Shown: one piece after another, positions 12,574 to 24,200 of the stretch | How positions within the stretch are numbered: position 1 is the first letter of the stretch | Layout of the letters: each line of letters starts with the position of its first letter | Assembly: GCA_949357655.1 (NCBI GenBank) | Contig: CASHTG010000001.1 | Span: forward strand, 496,001 to 560,000 | DNA length: 64,000 bases | From: Parascedosporium putredinis | Lineage: Eukaryota > Ascomycota > Sordariomycetes > Microascales > Microascaceae | Direction: 5' to 3' | Made by a program: the position numbers and the translations under genes | The notes under the pieces: model-generated | Databases searched by the model: none | The model's input: only the letters and a program-made list of their open reading frames with translations | Told to the model about the DNA's origin: nothing

Positions 12574-13292
12574 GCCGGAGGCAGCAGCAGCATGGAGGGT
12601 TAGATTAGTTTTCCGTCTTGAGTCGGGGACTCGCGCATCAAAGAATTTGTTTTGTTTGATTTCGGTTGGTTTCCATACAGTCTTGAAGTTCCCATAGATT
12701 CCCGTTCCCAAAGCACAACCAACCTATTATGACTTTTCTTCTCGCGTGCGTGCATCGATACTCTCGCGCTCCTCCTTACCAATGACGTAGATCCCTCGTC
12801 TCATGCCTAATAAATGTGCCGAGCTGTGAGAGCCCACCAAATATAGGTTGATGATATAAGCAACAAACGGATGCAGCAAACGAACCTAGGGAAAAGCTTT
12901 GGCCAATCATCGCGTGCGCTGGCCTCTCATTTAGGCCCCCGTTGGACGTGGAGGACAGCTTGTCCGATGAAACCGCCGTGCCAGTGTTCCACTCCGTGCG
13001 CTTCGCCATCAATTGATCGCTCGAGAGGGACCACACACATTCGTCCCGCTCCCTGTAAGAAACGTCTCCTTCTTTTTCCTTTCTCCCCCAGTCTCCTTCG
13101 TCCTCCCATTTCCTATTTCTTCTCCACACTCCATTTCCATCTATCGCGATTCTGTTCGGACATCTTTTTCTTTCCGAAGATCGCGTCCATTCCTTGACAC
13201 CTTCTTTTTTTCTTTCTCTCTTTCTTATTCCCCTTGACTTCTCTTCTCGAGCTTGACGTACAGCCTCTACGAGGTGATTCGTTTGGTCCACC
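12574..13292. promoter_or_regulatory. STE24 upstream region, pyrimidine-rich
   Basis: This stretch carries no recognisable gene. From about 13050 to 13245 the plus strand is a dense T/C tract ending just before the STE24 ATG, which is typical of fungal core promoters and leaders. Open frames on the opposite strand are its mirror and are not considered genes. Confidence 0.5.
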
Positions 13293-14832
13293 ATGGACTT
13301 CCTTCAGGTACGAACTCCCCATGCTTCCCTCCCCTCGCATTGCCCCTCCCCTCCCACCTCCTGCCCACCTATGCTCTATCAGTCTCGGCAGAATTACCAG
13401 ACCCTTCACCCCTAATGGTCTGTCTACCTGACGAGATCCAATGGCTAACATGCACGTGCCTTTGCTCCCTCGTATAGCGCCTCGCTCGAGCGCTCGACCG
13501 CCCGCTCTTCCCATGGAAGAAGCTCATCATGGGCTTCGCCGTCGGCGAATACCTCCTCGACACCTTCTTGACCCTCCGCCAGTACCGCGTCCTTCAGAAG
13601 CCCAAGGTCCCCAAGGTCCTCGAACACGAAGTCACCCAGGAAGTCTTTGACAAGTCCCAGGATTACGGCCGCGCCAAGGCCCGCTTCTCGCTCTTCAACA
13701 ACCTCTACGGCCTCGTTCAGAACCTCGCTTTCATCCACTTCGACGTGCTCCCCAAGATGTGGGATTTCGCCGGCGACCTCCTCCTCCGTATTGCGCCCGA
13801 GGGCTACCGCGGCGAGATCTGCCAGTCCATTGTCTTCGTCATCGCTTTTACCGTCCTCAACCAGGCCCTGTCACTCCCTTCCACCATTTACCACACCTTT
13901 GTGCTGGAGGAAAAGTACGGCTTCAACAAGCAGACGCCCAAGCTCTTCGTGACCGACCTGATCAAGTCCAACATCCTGACCTTTCTTCTGATTCCTCCCA
14001 TCCTCGCCGGTTTCCTCACCATCATCCAAAAGACGGGTAACCAGTTCTTCTTCTACCTGTGGCTCTTCGCCGCCGGACTCCAGGCTTTCATGATCACGGT
14101 CTACCCCATCTTCATCCTGCCCTTCTTCAACAAGCTCTCGCCCCTCGAGCCCGGCGAGCTCAAGACGGGCGTCGAAGCCCTCGCCGCCAGCCTCAAGTTC
14201 CCCCTCCAGGAGCTCTCCGTCATTGACGGCTCAAGCGCAGCGCCCACAGCAACGCCTACTTCTTTGGTCTCCCCTGGAAGAAGCACATTGTCCTCTACGA
14301 CACCCTCATTGAGAAGAGCGAAAACTCCGAGGTCATCGCCGTGCTTGCCCACGAGCTCGGCCACTGGCACGAGGGCCACACCACCAAGCGCTTCGGTATC
14401 ATCCAGCTCCACTTCATCTACATCTTCACCCTCTTCTCCGTCTTTGTCAACAACGCCTCCCTCTACTCGGCCTTTGGCTTCGTGGCCCAGCGCCCCATCA
14501 TCATCGGCTTCCTCCTCTTCTCCGACGTCCTCACTCCCACCAACTCTGTCATCCAGCTACTCATGAACATCCTCAGCCGCCACGACGAGTTCGAGGCCGA
14601 CGCCTTCGCTTCCCGCCTTGGCTACAAGGCGGAGCTCGCCCGCTCCCTCATCAAGCTCCAGATCCAGAACCTCAGCACCATGGACGCCGACTGGATGTAC
14701 GCCTCGTACCACTACTCGCACCCCATCCTCAGCGAGCGCCTCGGTGCCCTCGGCTGGACTCCCTCGGAGAAGGTCTCCAAGGTCGAGGAGGAACCCTCGA
14801 CTGCCAAGACCACTGGACGAGACGAGCTCTAA
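13293..14832 (+). CDS. STE24: CAAX prenyl protease 1 (M48 zinc protease)
   Basis: Ste24 removes the -AAX tripeptide from prenylated CAAX proteins and makes a second N-terminal cut in fungal a-type pheromone; it sits in the ER and inner nuclear membrane. Exon 1 is only five codons (13293-13307, MDFLQ) and exon 2 is 13478-14832. The product is about 456 residues with several membrane segments. The catalytic zinc motif HELGH sits in VLAHELGHWHEGHTTKRFG, and the downstream zinc-ligand Glu is in SRHDEFEADAFASRLGY. The family block IDGS-KRSAHSNAYFFGLPW is split by one lost base at about 14232 (GGCTCAAGCGC). Both flanks match the family, so I treat it as one gene. The C-terminus TGRDEL resembles an ER-retention-like tail, an inference only. 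Confidence 0.95.
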
Positions 14833-15765
14833 GGCAGAAAAGGAGTAGGAAGTAGTAGTAGTGTAAGAGTGGTGTGAGTGGAAAAAAAAGAAAAGGGGAC
14901 AGAGAAAGAGAGAAAAGAGATGAGAGAGAGTTGGCACGGCATGAGAGGCGTGGGAATGTGGAGGCAGACATCCAATTCAATGGCGATGGTTATCGTTTGG
15001 CGAGGGAGAAACGAAATAAAAGAACAAACACTCCCGGATGTTCTAGGATAAAAACAAGGTATTGGTGCCTCATCAGTAGATTACGGTCCCGGAATGGGCC
15101 TTGTTAGTCGATCGATCAAGGGGTTCAGAGTACGTTTAGATATGATACCAGATTGGGTGAAGGCTGGAGTGTATCAATCAAGGATACAGATTTTCGATGC
15201 GCTTTCTTTTGAATGCCTTAGCGTTACGTGATTCTTCTTGTACGAACCGTGCCTGAAACTTGATAATTGAGTATCCGAACAGCATACAGAACCGGAGCAA
15301 GAGGGAAAAACAAAGTGTGACAATTCATAACACGGGTTGTATTAGACTTGGGAGTGATAGGGCTATGTATGTATACTACGGGGCGTGTTATCCCGAGTTT
15401 CAGCTCTCCTCTACCTTGCTAGGTCACACTGCCGTGAGGCAGAAGCTAAGTAAACCCTATAGATTAGAGAGCAATGAATCATAAAACATCCATGGGTAAT
15501 CATAAAAACGCAATAGCTCTTCCTCGCCGTAAATGGGCGCATCCCGTTGAGGGCCATGGCGGACCAAGGGAAGAAAAAGTAGACAGAGAAGAAATGAACA
15601 AAAACAAGAGAAAAAAACAGGACATGGATCTGCGTCTCTTCGTACTATAACAGCCGGCGACTAGTGAGATCTCGTTGCTGGCAAGGCAGAAAAGATGCCC
15701 GCACATGCCGATGTCAACCTTTCACAGTCTTCCCTGATGTTGGCCGCAGTCTCTTACTTGGCGCT
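14833..15765. other. convergent intergenic region, STE24 to SNF2 gene
   Basis: This is 0.93 kb between two converging genes. It holds both 3' untranslated regions, including an agtagtagtagt run just after the STE24 stop and A-rich sequence. I see no gene or structured element. Confidence 0.5.
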
Positions 15766-18700
15766 CTAGTCGAATCCCAAAGCTTCGTCTCCCGAGTCGG
15801 AGGCGGGATCGCCCCCGTCAGACGCAAGGCTATAGAGCTCGTCATCGATATCGCAGGGGGCGCCGCCCTCTTTGGGGCGTTCGATGCCGATGATGGTGCC
15901 CTCGTCGTCGACAATGGGCCTGCCGACGAGAGAGGACCTTGTGCAGGCTGTGGCGGGATTTGCTGTACTTCTTGGACATGAGGCAGCTGCTCAACTCGGC
16001 GTCCTTGCTCGCCTGCATCTGGAGGATGTCGTCGTCGCGGGTGCCGGGGCACCGGAGGCGCACGAGGTGAATCTCTTTGGTTTGGCCGAAGCGGTGCACG
16101 CGGGCAAAGGCCTGCTCCTCGGCGGGCGTGTTCCACCAGAGCTCTGTGAGGATGACGCGGTTGGCGGCGGTGATGTTGAGGGATTGGCCGCCGCAGAGGA
16201 GGGAAGCGATCTGTTGGGAGACGAGGAAAGTTAGCAAAAGAAAAAGAAAAAGAAACAATAAGGCGACAAGGGAGGAAGGGGGAAAGGGGCGTACCAAGAC
16301 CTTGGCCGTCGGGTCATCGCGGAACATTTCTAGAGATTCTGGCGCGCGGTTACGCTCATGTCGCCAATGTAATACAAGTACTTGATTCCTTGAGGTCTGC
16401 GACCCTTCCAATGAGAGAGGCAACGACCATGAATTGAGTGAAGACTAGGTAAATGGCGGTGGCCCAAAGCCATCAACGGTCCCGTGGTTAGCGCTCAATC
16501 CACTAAGACGTCTTCTTTGGGAGAAGGTGCAGTATCTCACGAACCGATAATCTTGTCGTTGGGTGCCTCCCTCTGCCACTTTTTCAAGAGGAACTCAATT
16601 TTAGACAGCCTGGCGCTGGGCACGACCATGCCCAGTTTCATCATGTACTGATCCGAGTAACGAAGAAACCTGCTCTTGTTTGCCTCCAAGGGGGCTTGTA
16701 CCCGCACATATCGGTGCCAGGGGAGACGGGCTCATCCGCCCCTCGGAGCTTGCAGACTCTTCATCGCTGCCATCATCGCGGGGAGCGGGAGAGCGCAATG
16801 TGGGATATCTCGCTATCCCAAGGCGTGGCCAGACCATTCCACAAGACTCGATCTTACATTTGATGTTCTAGATTGGTTATGGAAGGTCATTAGCCATCAC
16901 CGGTGGCACTTTTTCCAACATACATGGATGTGCCTCTTCAAGATCTGGAGGCTGATCACAAACCTCGGTAAACTTCAAACATAAGCATTTTTCACAAATG
17001 ATGTGACCGCACTATGAGGAGAACTCAACTTAGCTTCGTAGAAACGGAAGAAAAGGAAAGAGAGACAAGAAGAAAGAAGAGAGCAAGTGAGGAACGCTTT
17101 GCGTGGAAAAAGACTTACTCCGGCCTTGAAAATATGTTCGCTCAAGGTACCACATTTAGCTTTGCATGATAGGCAGACTAGGCCAAGAAGTTGTTGATCC
17201 TGGCGCGCGAGTCGAAAGATTACTTGAAGGCTGAGGGGACCGTTGGCGTCCTGATCGTTCTCGGCGATGGCTGCCATGTCGTCCGCCATCTTCTCAAGGT
17301 CTTCGGGCTTGAACAGTCGGATCAGGGTATTCTCGAGCATGAAAGAATGCACCGCGGCATAACGATAGAGGTGTAGGAGGGAGGCCACGGACGATGTAGC
17401 CTTGTATATTGCCACTTTCGCCTGCTCCTTTTCTTTGATGGACTGCTCTAGGATATTCTTGGCCGATTCTTTGATTCGAGAGTCAAGGAAGCTAGGCGCA
17501 CTCGATTAGTCCATGTTGGTCACGGAACATAAAATATTCTAAGCTTGGGTGCGGAACAAACTTGAGAAGGACTTTTCAGTAACCGTTGGGGGCATTCAAT
17601 GTCCGAGATGTTGAGCTCGGGCATTTCTAGGATCTTTTCTCCCCCAAAGGAATCGGAGATAGTGCTAAGAAGGGGAGAAATCCCCCTCTTTGTTAGAATA
17701 CATGTATGCCAGGCAGAATCTTCGCCGTGTGGAATTTCCGTCAACTCACTATCTATGAAGCATAACCGTTGCCAAAGTTTTCTTCATCTTGAGGTTTGGA
17801 GCCTACATGTAGAGAAAGGGGTTGAGTTTAGCATGCAAGTCCACGCCCCTGAGCGTTCGCCATTGCTCGTTGGCTTGCATGCACTTACACCTTGAGAAAA
17901 ATATGTTTCCTGAAATTCACTCAAATTTTTCGTTCCCTCGAGCTCCAGGAATCGGAAATACGGGAACATTTCTACCACCATTGTCAGCGGATCTGGAGGG
18001 TTGGAGATCCAAAGATTTCCATGTACTTACCGTTCCCGCTGTTGCTAAGGGGTGTGGCCGTGATGGACCAACAGTGTCTTTTCTTGAGCTTCTTGATCGT
18101 TTTGAATGCTTCAAGCGCCCAATATCAGTAGTCGAACAACCACATACGTCCTCCCAAATCGCAACCAGTCCTGCCCACATTGGGATACTCACTTTGAGAT
18201 TTGTCATTTTTAATGGCATGAGCTTCATCAAGGATGATGCGAAACCAATGGGCGCGAAAGATTAACTCGGTTGACAAGCCTGGGCCGCACCCGTCCTCCT
18301 CTTCGTCCTCAGCGGGTCCCTGAGATGGGGCAGACTTCTTGATCACGGAGCGATAACGATACAATTCAGAATAAGTAGAAAATCTAGTTAAGATAAGGTA
18401 AGTATTGGTCGAATAAAGCGATTTCGAAATCTGCGTTGAAACCCGGGAAAAGAACAGAAAAAGGGGTTCGAGAGGAGCATGGCCAGGCAGGCACTTACAC
18501 CACTCCAACCGTGCTGGGGATTTTCTCAAGGTCGACCCTGCGTAAGTCGTTGTACCTGACGATCGACCGAGGAGGGAAGGTCTCCGGAGCATGTTTCTTT
18601 GCCTCCTCGATCCAATGATTGATGACGATGTGCGAAGGCACGACGACCAGGGTAGGGGCGTCGACGTCTTTCCTGGCCCGGGCGCTGGTACCCTTCACAG

Positions 18701-19351
18701 CCATGAGGGCTAGAGCGATGAGGGTCTTGCCAATTCCCATACCGTGGGCGACGATTCCACCCTGCCCCAGGGTCTTCGACGCCTCCCTCTCAAGCATCCA
18801 GCCCAGAGTGCCAAACTGGATCGGTGACAGGGGCGTCTGGATGCCGATAATTGAGTATGGCCCGCCGGGAGGCGTATGCGGCGCAACCTTCTTCTCGCAA
18901 CGCTGCAGAGCATTTTCAGTCATTTTCTTTTCATTTTTAGTGATGAGAGCATCCATGTTAGCGTTTCCAAGTGAATCAAGTCCCTCTGAAGGCCCTGATT
19001 CCCAATTGGCACTCGCGTCATCTGACTGGCGCGCCTTAGCTTCCGTCAGCTTCCGCGGCTTCACGAGTCTCTCGAACGATTTAGAAGCTTGCTTGTCTGA
19101 CATTCGACCCATCCGAATGCGCGGTTTATTGCTATGGGGGACTGGGGCGATTTTCTTTTTTTCCTGAGCTGCCGTGAGAGTGAGTCGGTCTTGTCATGGC
19201 GACGCTTGCCGGCCGACGAAGCTGAAAAGGAACTTTCGAGACTGGGGCTGGTTGGTGATATCAAGCCAGAGCTCGCAACTTTTCGAGGGAGATTGCAGGG
19301 GATCCCGTTTGCTGCATCTGGTGGACTCTCCATTTTAGATGGTCGAGGCAT
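15766..19351 (-). CDS. SNF2/RAD5-type DNA-dependent ATPase, many frame breaks
   Basis: The gene starts at ATG 19351 (MPRPSKMES) and ends at TAG 15766-15768. Helicase motifs appear in order: Walker A in GIVAHGMGIGKTLIALALM, DEAH box in WFRIILDEAHAIKND, motif III in WSITATPLSNSGN, a Cys/His cluster (LSCKAKC, then GHIICEKC), and motifs V-VI in NITAANRVI and FARVHRFGQTKEIHLVRL. A RING-like insert between the two ATPase lobes is the RAD5/RAD16/HLTF arrangement, so a role in DNA repair or chromatin is inferred. The tail reads VGRPIVDDEGTIIGIERPKE. At least six introns are visible, including 18498-18384. Frame changes occur near 19145, 16745, 16690, 16345 and 15925, mostly single bases lost in C or G runs. 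One junction near 18120 has no clean acceptor. It could be a decayed gene, but the dense conservation argues for sequence errors. Confidence 0.75.
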
Positions 19352-20523
19352 CTGAAGAGGCACACTGTTAGAGGAGGACGGTCTGCGTTTATGCCATGGA
19401 AAGACTTGCCTTACGCTACCTTTAAAGAAGAGAGGCGTGTTGAACTTGAGAGATGCTGAACGACTTCGAAAAAGAAAATGGAACGAATAGGTGTTCTGTT
19501 CCCAGGTAGACTAGCCAGTCTCGAGCTTAAAATCTCGGATGCGAAGAAAGAACTTCTCCAGGAAATGGTGATTCGACCCGAAGGTTGACTTGAGGAATGA
19601 TCTAGGAAGATGTGTAAAGGGGAAAAAGAAACAAGATGAACTGGATCTGGGGAGGGAATTAGATAGTCAAAGAATGGGAAGGAAGGACCCCCAAATAATT
19701 ACTAGGCACTGCGCAGTGCTTCCCTAGACCAGAGTGAATTAAGAGGCCATTATTAAAGGGCCATTGATTCATTCATCCTGAATGTAATGGATCTATGGAT
19801 GAATAGAAGATGTGGAACTAGTGTAAGGGCATCCTGGAAGGGCATAGTTCGTATTCTTGAGTTCAGAGAAAGAAGTGCCTAACATGATGGAGAGGGGAGA
19901 TGGACTAAAGGTCTTGAGAAGTGTTTCCCACGTGGAAGATCATAGAGTGGAGAATGGGACAAGGCCAAATAATCTCGGTTTATTAAAAGATAAGAACAAG
20001 ATGCCTTGGTGAGCCTTGAGATGAGCTCCTCGCTCAGCGATGAGATCTCTCTGGTCCTCGTAGCTGCCGGTGTACCATGGGCATAAAGTGTAAATCTAGA
20101 AACTTATGACAATGACCGACACCACAATCTTGTGCCTAAAAGTAAACCGAAGGGAATGCATGTATGTCGGATACAGAGGATGATGTCTAAATCTAGCAGG
20201 GCCACGATCGTAGTCCGGCAAGTGGGAAGTGACGCCCGGAGTTGAGGTCGGCAATTTCCGCCGTCAGGTCCGAAGTGGATCCAATATCGGACCCACTTGA
20301 GGAAAGCTGGCTTTCATTGGTTGGAGTCACAGGAGGGAAAGATACCTTGGTACTTTCTACCCGCACACACAGCGTTTGACCACACACACGCCCACAAAAA
20401 TTATTCTCCCAAATTCAGCGACAATCTTTCGAAATATTATCCCCTCCACGACATCAACTTCTCTCCCTTCCGCCCACCCCCGACCACCTTCCACGAAGAC
20501 CACCACATCTAATTCCGCCCAAA
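19352..20523. promoter_or_regulatory. divergent intergenic region, SNF2 gene and RPL38
   Basis: This 1.17 kb stretch separates two divergent start codons. The last 120 bases before the eL38 ATG are C/T- and A-rich (CCACACACACGCCC, then a C-rich leader), as is usual for a highly expressed ribosomal protein gene. I recognise no further element. Confidence 0.5.
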
Positions 20524-21234
20524 ATGCCTCGCGAAATCGCCGATATCAAGCAGGTACGATCTAGACATCTCCAAAACCCATGCCGAATTTATTGTCTTTT
20601 TTTCTTCTTTAATCAAGAGGAGGAGACGGTTGCAGGCCCGTTGAAGCTCCAGCTCCAGACATGGACCGCGAGAACGAAACTGTACCGGGTGAGGCATCAT
20701 GTGGGCTAACGTATTCTTTTCCAAAATATAGTTCATCGAGATCTGCCGGAGGAAGGACGCTTCCTGTAGGTTCTTACCCGACGAGTTATCGAATCCCGAT
20801 CGATCGAGAGCTGCATGCGAGCCGTGATGTCGAATGGGAATTGTTTATGGTCTAACATGTTTATTCTCCTTTTAGCGGCGGTGATCAAGCGCAACAAGAA
20901 GAGCGGCCAGGCCAAGTTCAAGGTCCGATGCCAGCGCTTCCTCTACACTCTCAGCATCAAGGACAGCGAGAAGGCTGAGAAGCTAAAGTCCTCTCTTCCT
21001 CCCAGTATGTCTTTGGCTCCCCCAACGCCCATGGCTCGACCCTCTTTCGCCCACATTGCCAGGATGGAATCAAGTTTTGGGGATCACCAACCTTTTTCTC
21101 TCCTGGTTGTTGTGAGGCTCTGTAGCAAACTTGGCTAGTGCTATTGACCGGGAGATGAGTGCTAACCAAAAATTTCTCCTCTAGACTTGCAGGTCACCGA
21201 GATCGGCAAGAAGGACGGCAAGTCGAAGGCGTAA
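20524..21234 (+). CDS. RPL38: 60S ribosomal protein eL38
   Basis: Four exons (20524-20553, 20732-20765, 20876-21004 and 21185-21234) total 243 nt and give 80 residues. The protein starts MPREIADIKQ, continues FIEICRRKDASSAVIKRNKK and FKVRCQRFLYTLSIKD, and ends LQVTEIGKKDGKSKA. This matches the eL38 family end to end at its normal length. All splice sites are GT..AG and there is no frame break. The tiny 30 and 34 nt first exons are typical of fungal ribosomal protein genes and are easily missed. The product is a component of the large cytosolic ribosomal subunit. Confidence 0.97.
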
Positions 21235-24200
21235 GAAGCTGGACGAGGAAACACACGAGGGCAGTGGATGACGAATTAAACGGCATATCTTGTTTTCTAG
21301 AAGGGCGAGTGGTTGGGCAGGAAGGATAAAAATGTCATACTACCATGGTAGCATGCGCCCGGGTCGCCGGGTAGGGTGAAAAAGACATGGAAATTCATTA
21401 TACAACTGGCGCAAAGGGGAAACGTTTGCCATTTGCTGTTGGCGCGGCATCTGCCCCACGGTTGGAAGGCTACGTGTGTCGCTCAATACATGATTCTTTC
21501 GCAGCCGGCCTTGCCCCGTAACTCTACCGGATCCGTTTCCAGGGTTAGCTGGTGATAGTTGAAGCGTTCGCCCGCCAGGCTCTATCCATTCCTCGAGAGT
21601 GGCTGCCGCATGTGCGACTAGCCTGCCGCGGCCCACTGTCGACTTCTTGTCTCAGGATCCTTGATTGCCCTCACTCTCTAGTGACTCGTTGATGGGCAAA
21701 GGGGTGCCCTTCTCGGTCGAGGCTTCCTTCCCCACGTCTAGATCTGTCGCCCGTCTCGTCTTCCCAGCGGCGGACGCGGGTTCGTAGGATATACAGCACC
21801 TGGTCTAAAACCGTGTCCCCACAAAGCAGCACCGGGGGCCGTATCAATCTCGGGCCAAGGACCGGACCGGTGTGCTCCTCTCTTGGCTGGCATACCGGGC
21901 TGACCACCACAATGGCGGTCGCATCGACCCGGTACGCGAAGGTGGCGGTGCAGCCCAAGGGAAGCCGCGTTGCTGGTACGGGCGACCGAGCCAATCGCAG
22001 TCATCGGTAGTGGGTGTGCTTTGCGCGAGATTTCCGTACGAGGACCTCAAGTGTCAGTCGGATATCGAATTCGCCGACCACAAACATGCCAGAACCTCCC
22101 CTCCAGCAAGCCTGTGGGGGTTGCTCCCCCTACGCCAAGTGGCCGCGTGCTGCTTGCATGATTCGATGAGGGATGATGACGACTCTAATGAGCCATTCGC
22201 CTCTCCTTTCCTTTACTGGACAAAACAAGAGAAAAAGAAACGGCCGATGTAGGTAGTCGGGAGGACAAGCCTCGCTGTGGTTACGTATTCTGGGCCGCAG
22301 CAGTTGATCATTCTGAACGTGCCCGGGCACCTTGGCGTTTATTTCTACCGTCGAGGATTACAAGATTTAGGAGGGCTTGGAGGGCCTTGATATTAGTCAG
22401 GAGCATAGAAAGAAAGTTTAATGTGCTCCAAGCTGTCTGTTGCTCTGGGAGCATAGAAACGCGGCTGCTCACGTATGCGAAGATTGGTATTCTGGACCCA
22501 CGCCACGTGCTGCGAGGGTAAAAGCGAGTAGAGCATCAGAGACTACATGTAGAAATATGGTATTGGCCAGCGTGAATCTCATCAGCATTTCGGCGTGGCG
22601 CGATTCCCCTTCTGTTTTTGTCGTGCTGCGAGTCTACAGACCTAGTGGCTGGGCTGTGGCTTTACTGTGGCTTATGGTTGGTAAGGACGTTGGCTGTGAG
22701 GCGCACTGATGTGGACTTGCTCACCATTCCATCGACATAGCTCTCCAGTATTACGCACCATAGGATGTGGCCATTCGCTTTTTGCCTGTCCCTTCTCTCT
22801 CTCTTTCCTTTTCTCTTTTTCTTCTTTTGGTACTTGGATGGCTTGCATCTACATATGTATGGAAGTTTGCAAGCAACAGGTGGCACTTCGGTGATTCGGT
22901 AAACTTGGAAAGAAGTGGAGATGTCTGCCCTAACTACAAACATCATCAACGTGTGTGTCAAGCTCCGAGACCAGCGCTTTCCGGCGATAGTCTGCCACCT
23001 CTTGGGGGACCCGTTCAGAGGACGGAGAGGCCTAGCGTAGCTGGGCGGAGGGGAAACCATGAGCCAAGTTTTTACAAAGGTCACGGGGACCAAATTTCGC
23101 CAGGGAGTCTAATTAATAATAATGGGCAAGACGAGTCAGTGGGCTATTATTCAGGGGAGGCCGGGACAAGCGGACCAAGATCCAATGGATGGATATTTTG
23201 AAGCTCCGTGGAGTTGAGTGGGGAAGGGCCCACGACGTTCCCGTTTGGTCAATCAGGCATCAACAATTTCCAAACTGCGCAATCTTGGGGGCCGGATCAA
23301 TTCAATCTTAGCGTGAAAAGGGGAGAAAGAGACGGGGGCAGGCGGCCCATCTCTCCCTCCCTCTACGGAAACCCAAGCCAAGCCAAGTGAGTGAAGCGTG
23401 ATTCACGCGGAGCAGAATTGGAGTGATGATGGAAACTCGACCCATGGTGCCAACTCTTTCTGCAATCTTTCTTTTTTGCGGGATTTCAAGGCCAGCCAAG
23501 TGACACCGAGAGAGAGAGAGATGAGATGAGATGAAAAGAGATCTCGGCCTGATGAGAGCTCCTGGTCATGATCCTTGCAAGGCAAGCCAGGTTGGCAAGC
23601 CCAGCGAATTGGAAAAGCGGTGCTGTGCCAGCTTAAAACGTATTTTACCAAGCCAACCACCAACCCAACATTCTGGAACCCACCCCCTTGGCCCTGTTTC
23701 GGTATCCCAATCAAAGGGGCGCTCGGGAGTCACCCATGACTTGTACATTGACCCCATGCCACTAGCCGATCCAACCTTGCCCCCGACCTCACGTCAGTTT
23801 AGCGTTGACACTGTTCTCGTGTTGTTCTTGTGGTTCTGACCTTTGGAGGAGCCACTCCACTCTTTCCTCGAACGCAATGGTCTCATTATATCGAGTCTCT
23901 TTGTCTTGCGGAGCAACACTTCTTTGAACTTTTGAGCGGGGGGATTATGGAGGGATGGATATCAATCGTCCAGGTCAAGGAGCTATGACGGAAAAAGTGA
24001 TTTGCACCTCCCTCCGTTCTTCTTTGCTTGTTACTCCACGACCATGCGGTTGTTACAATTGATGTCAACTAATTGGGAGTGGGTCAGGGAAGAAAGAAGG
24101 ACGAGAGGGGATGGAAGAAGATGGATCTATCGCCGGCACATCACTCACCATCCCCTCCAATACCTCCATGCATTGGTCCGTTTGTTTCTTCTTTGCCCCA

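Noticed and set aside
12776..13514. Long minus-strand open frames opposite the STE24 promoter
   Set aside because: They are the mirror of a pyrimidine-rich tract and give Arg/Lys/Glu-rich low-complexity translations.
21340..22330. Cluster of overlapping open frames on both strands after RPL38
   Set aside because: Translations are unrelated in all frames, with no motif and no splice support; GC-rich spacer gives such frames by chance.
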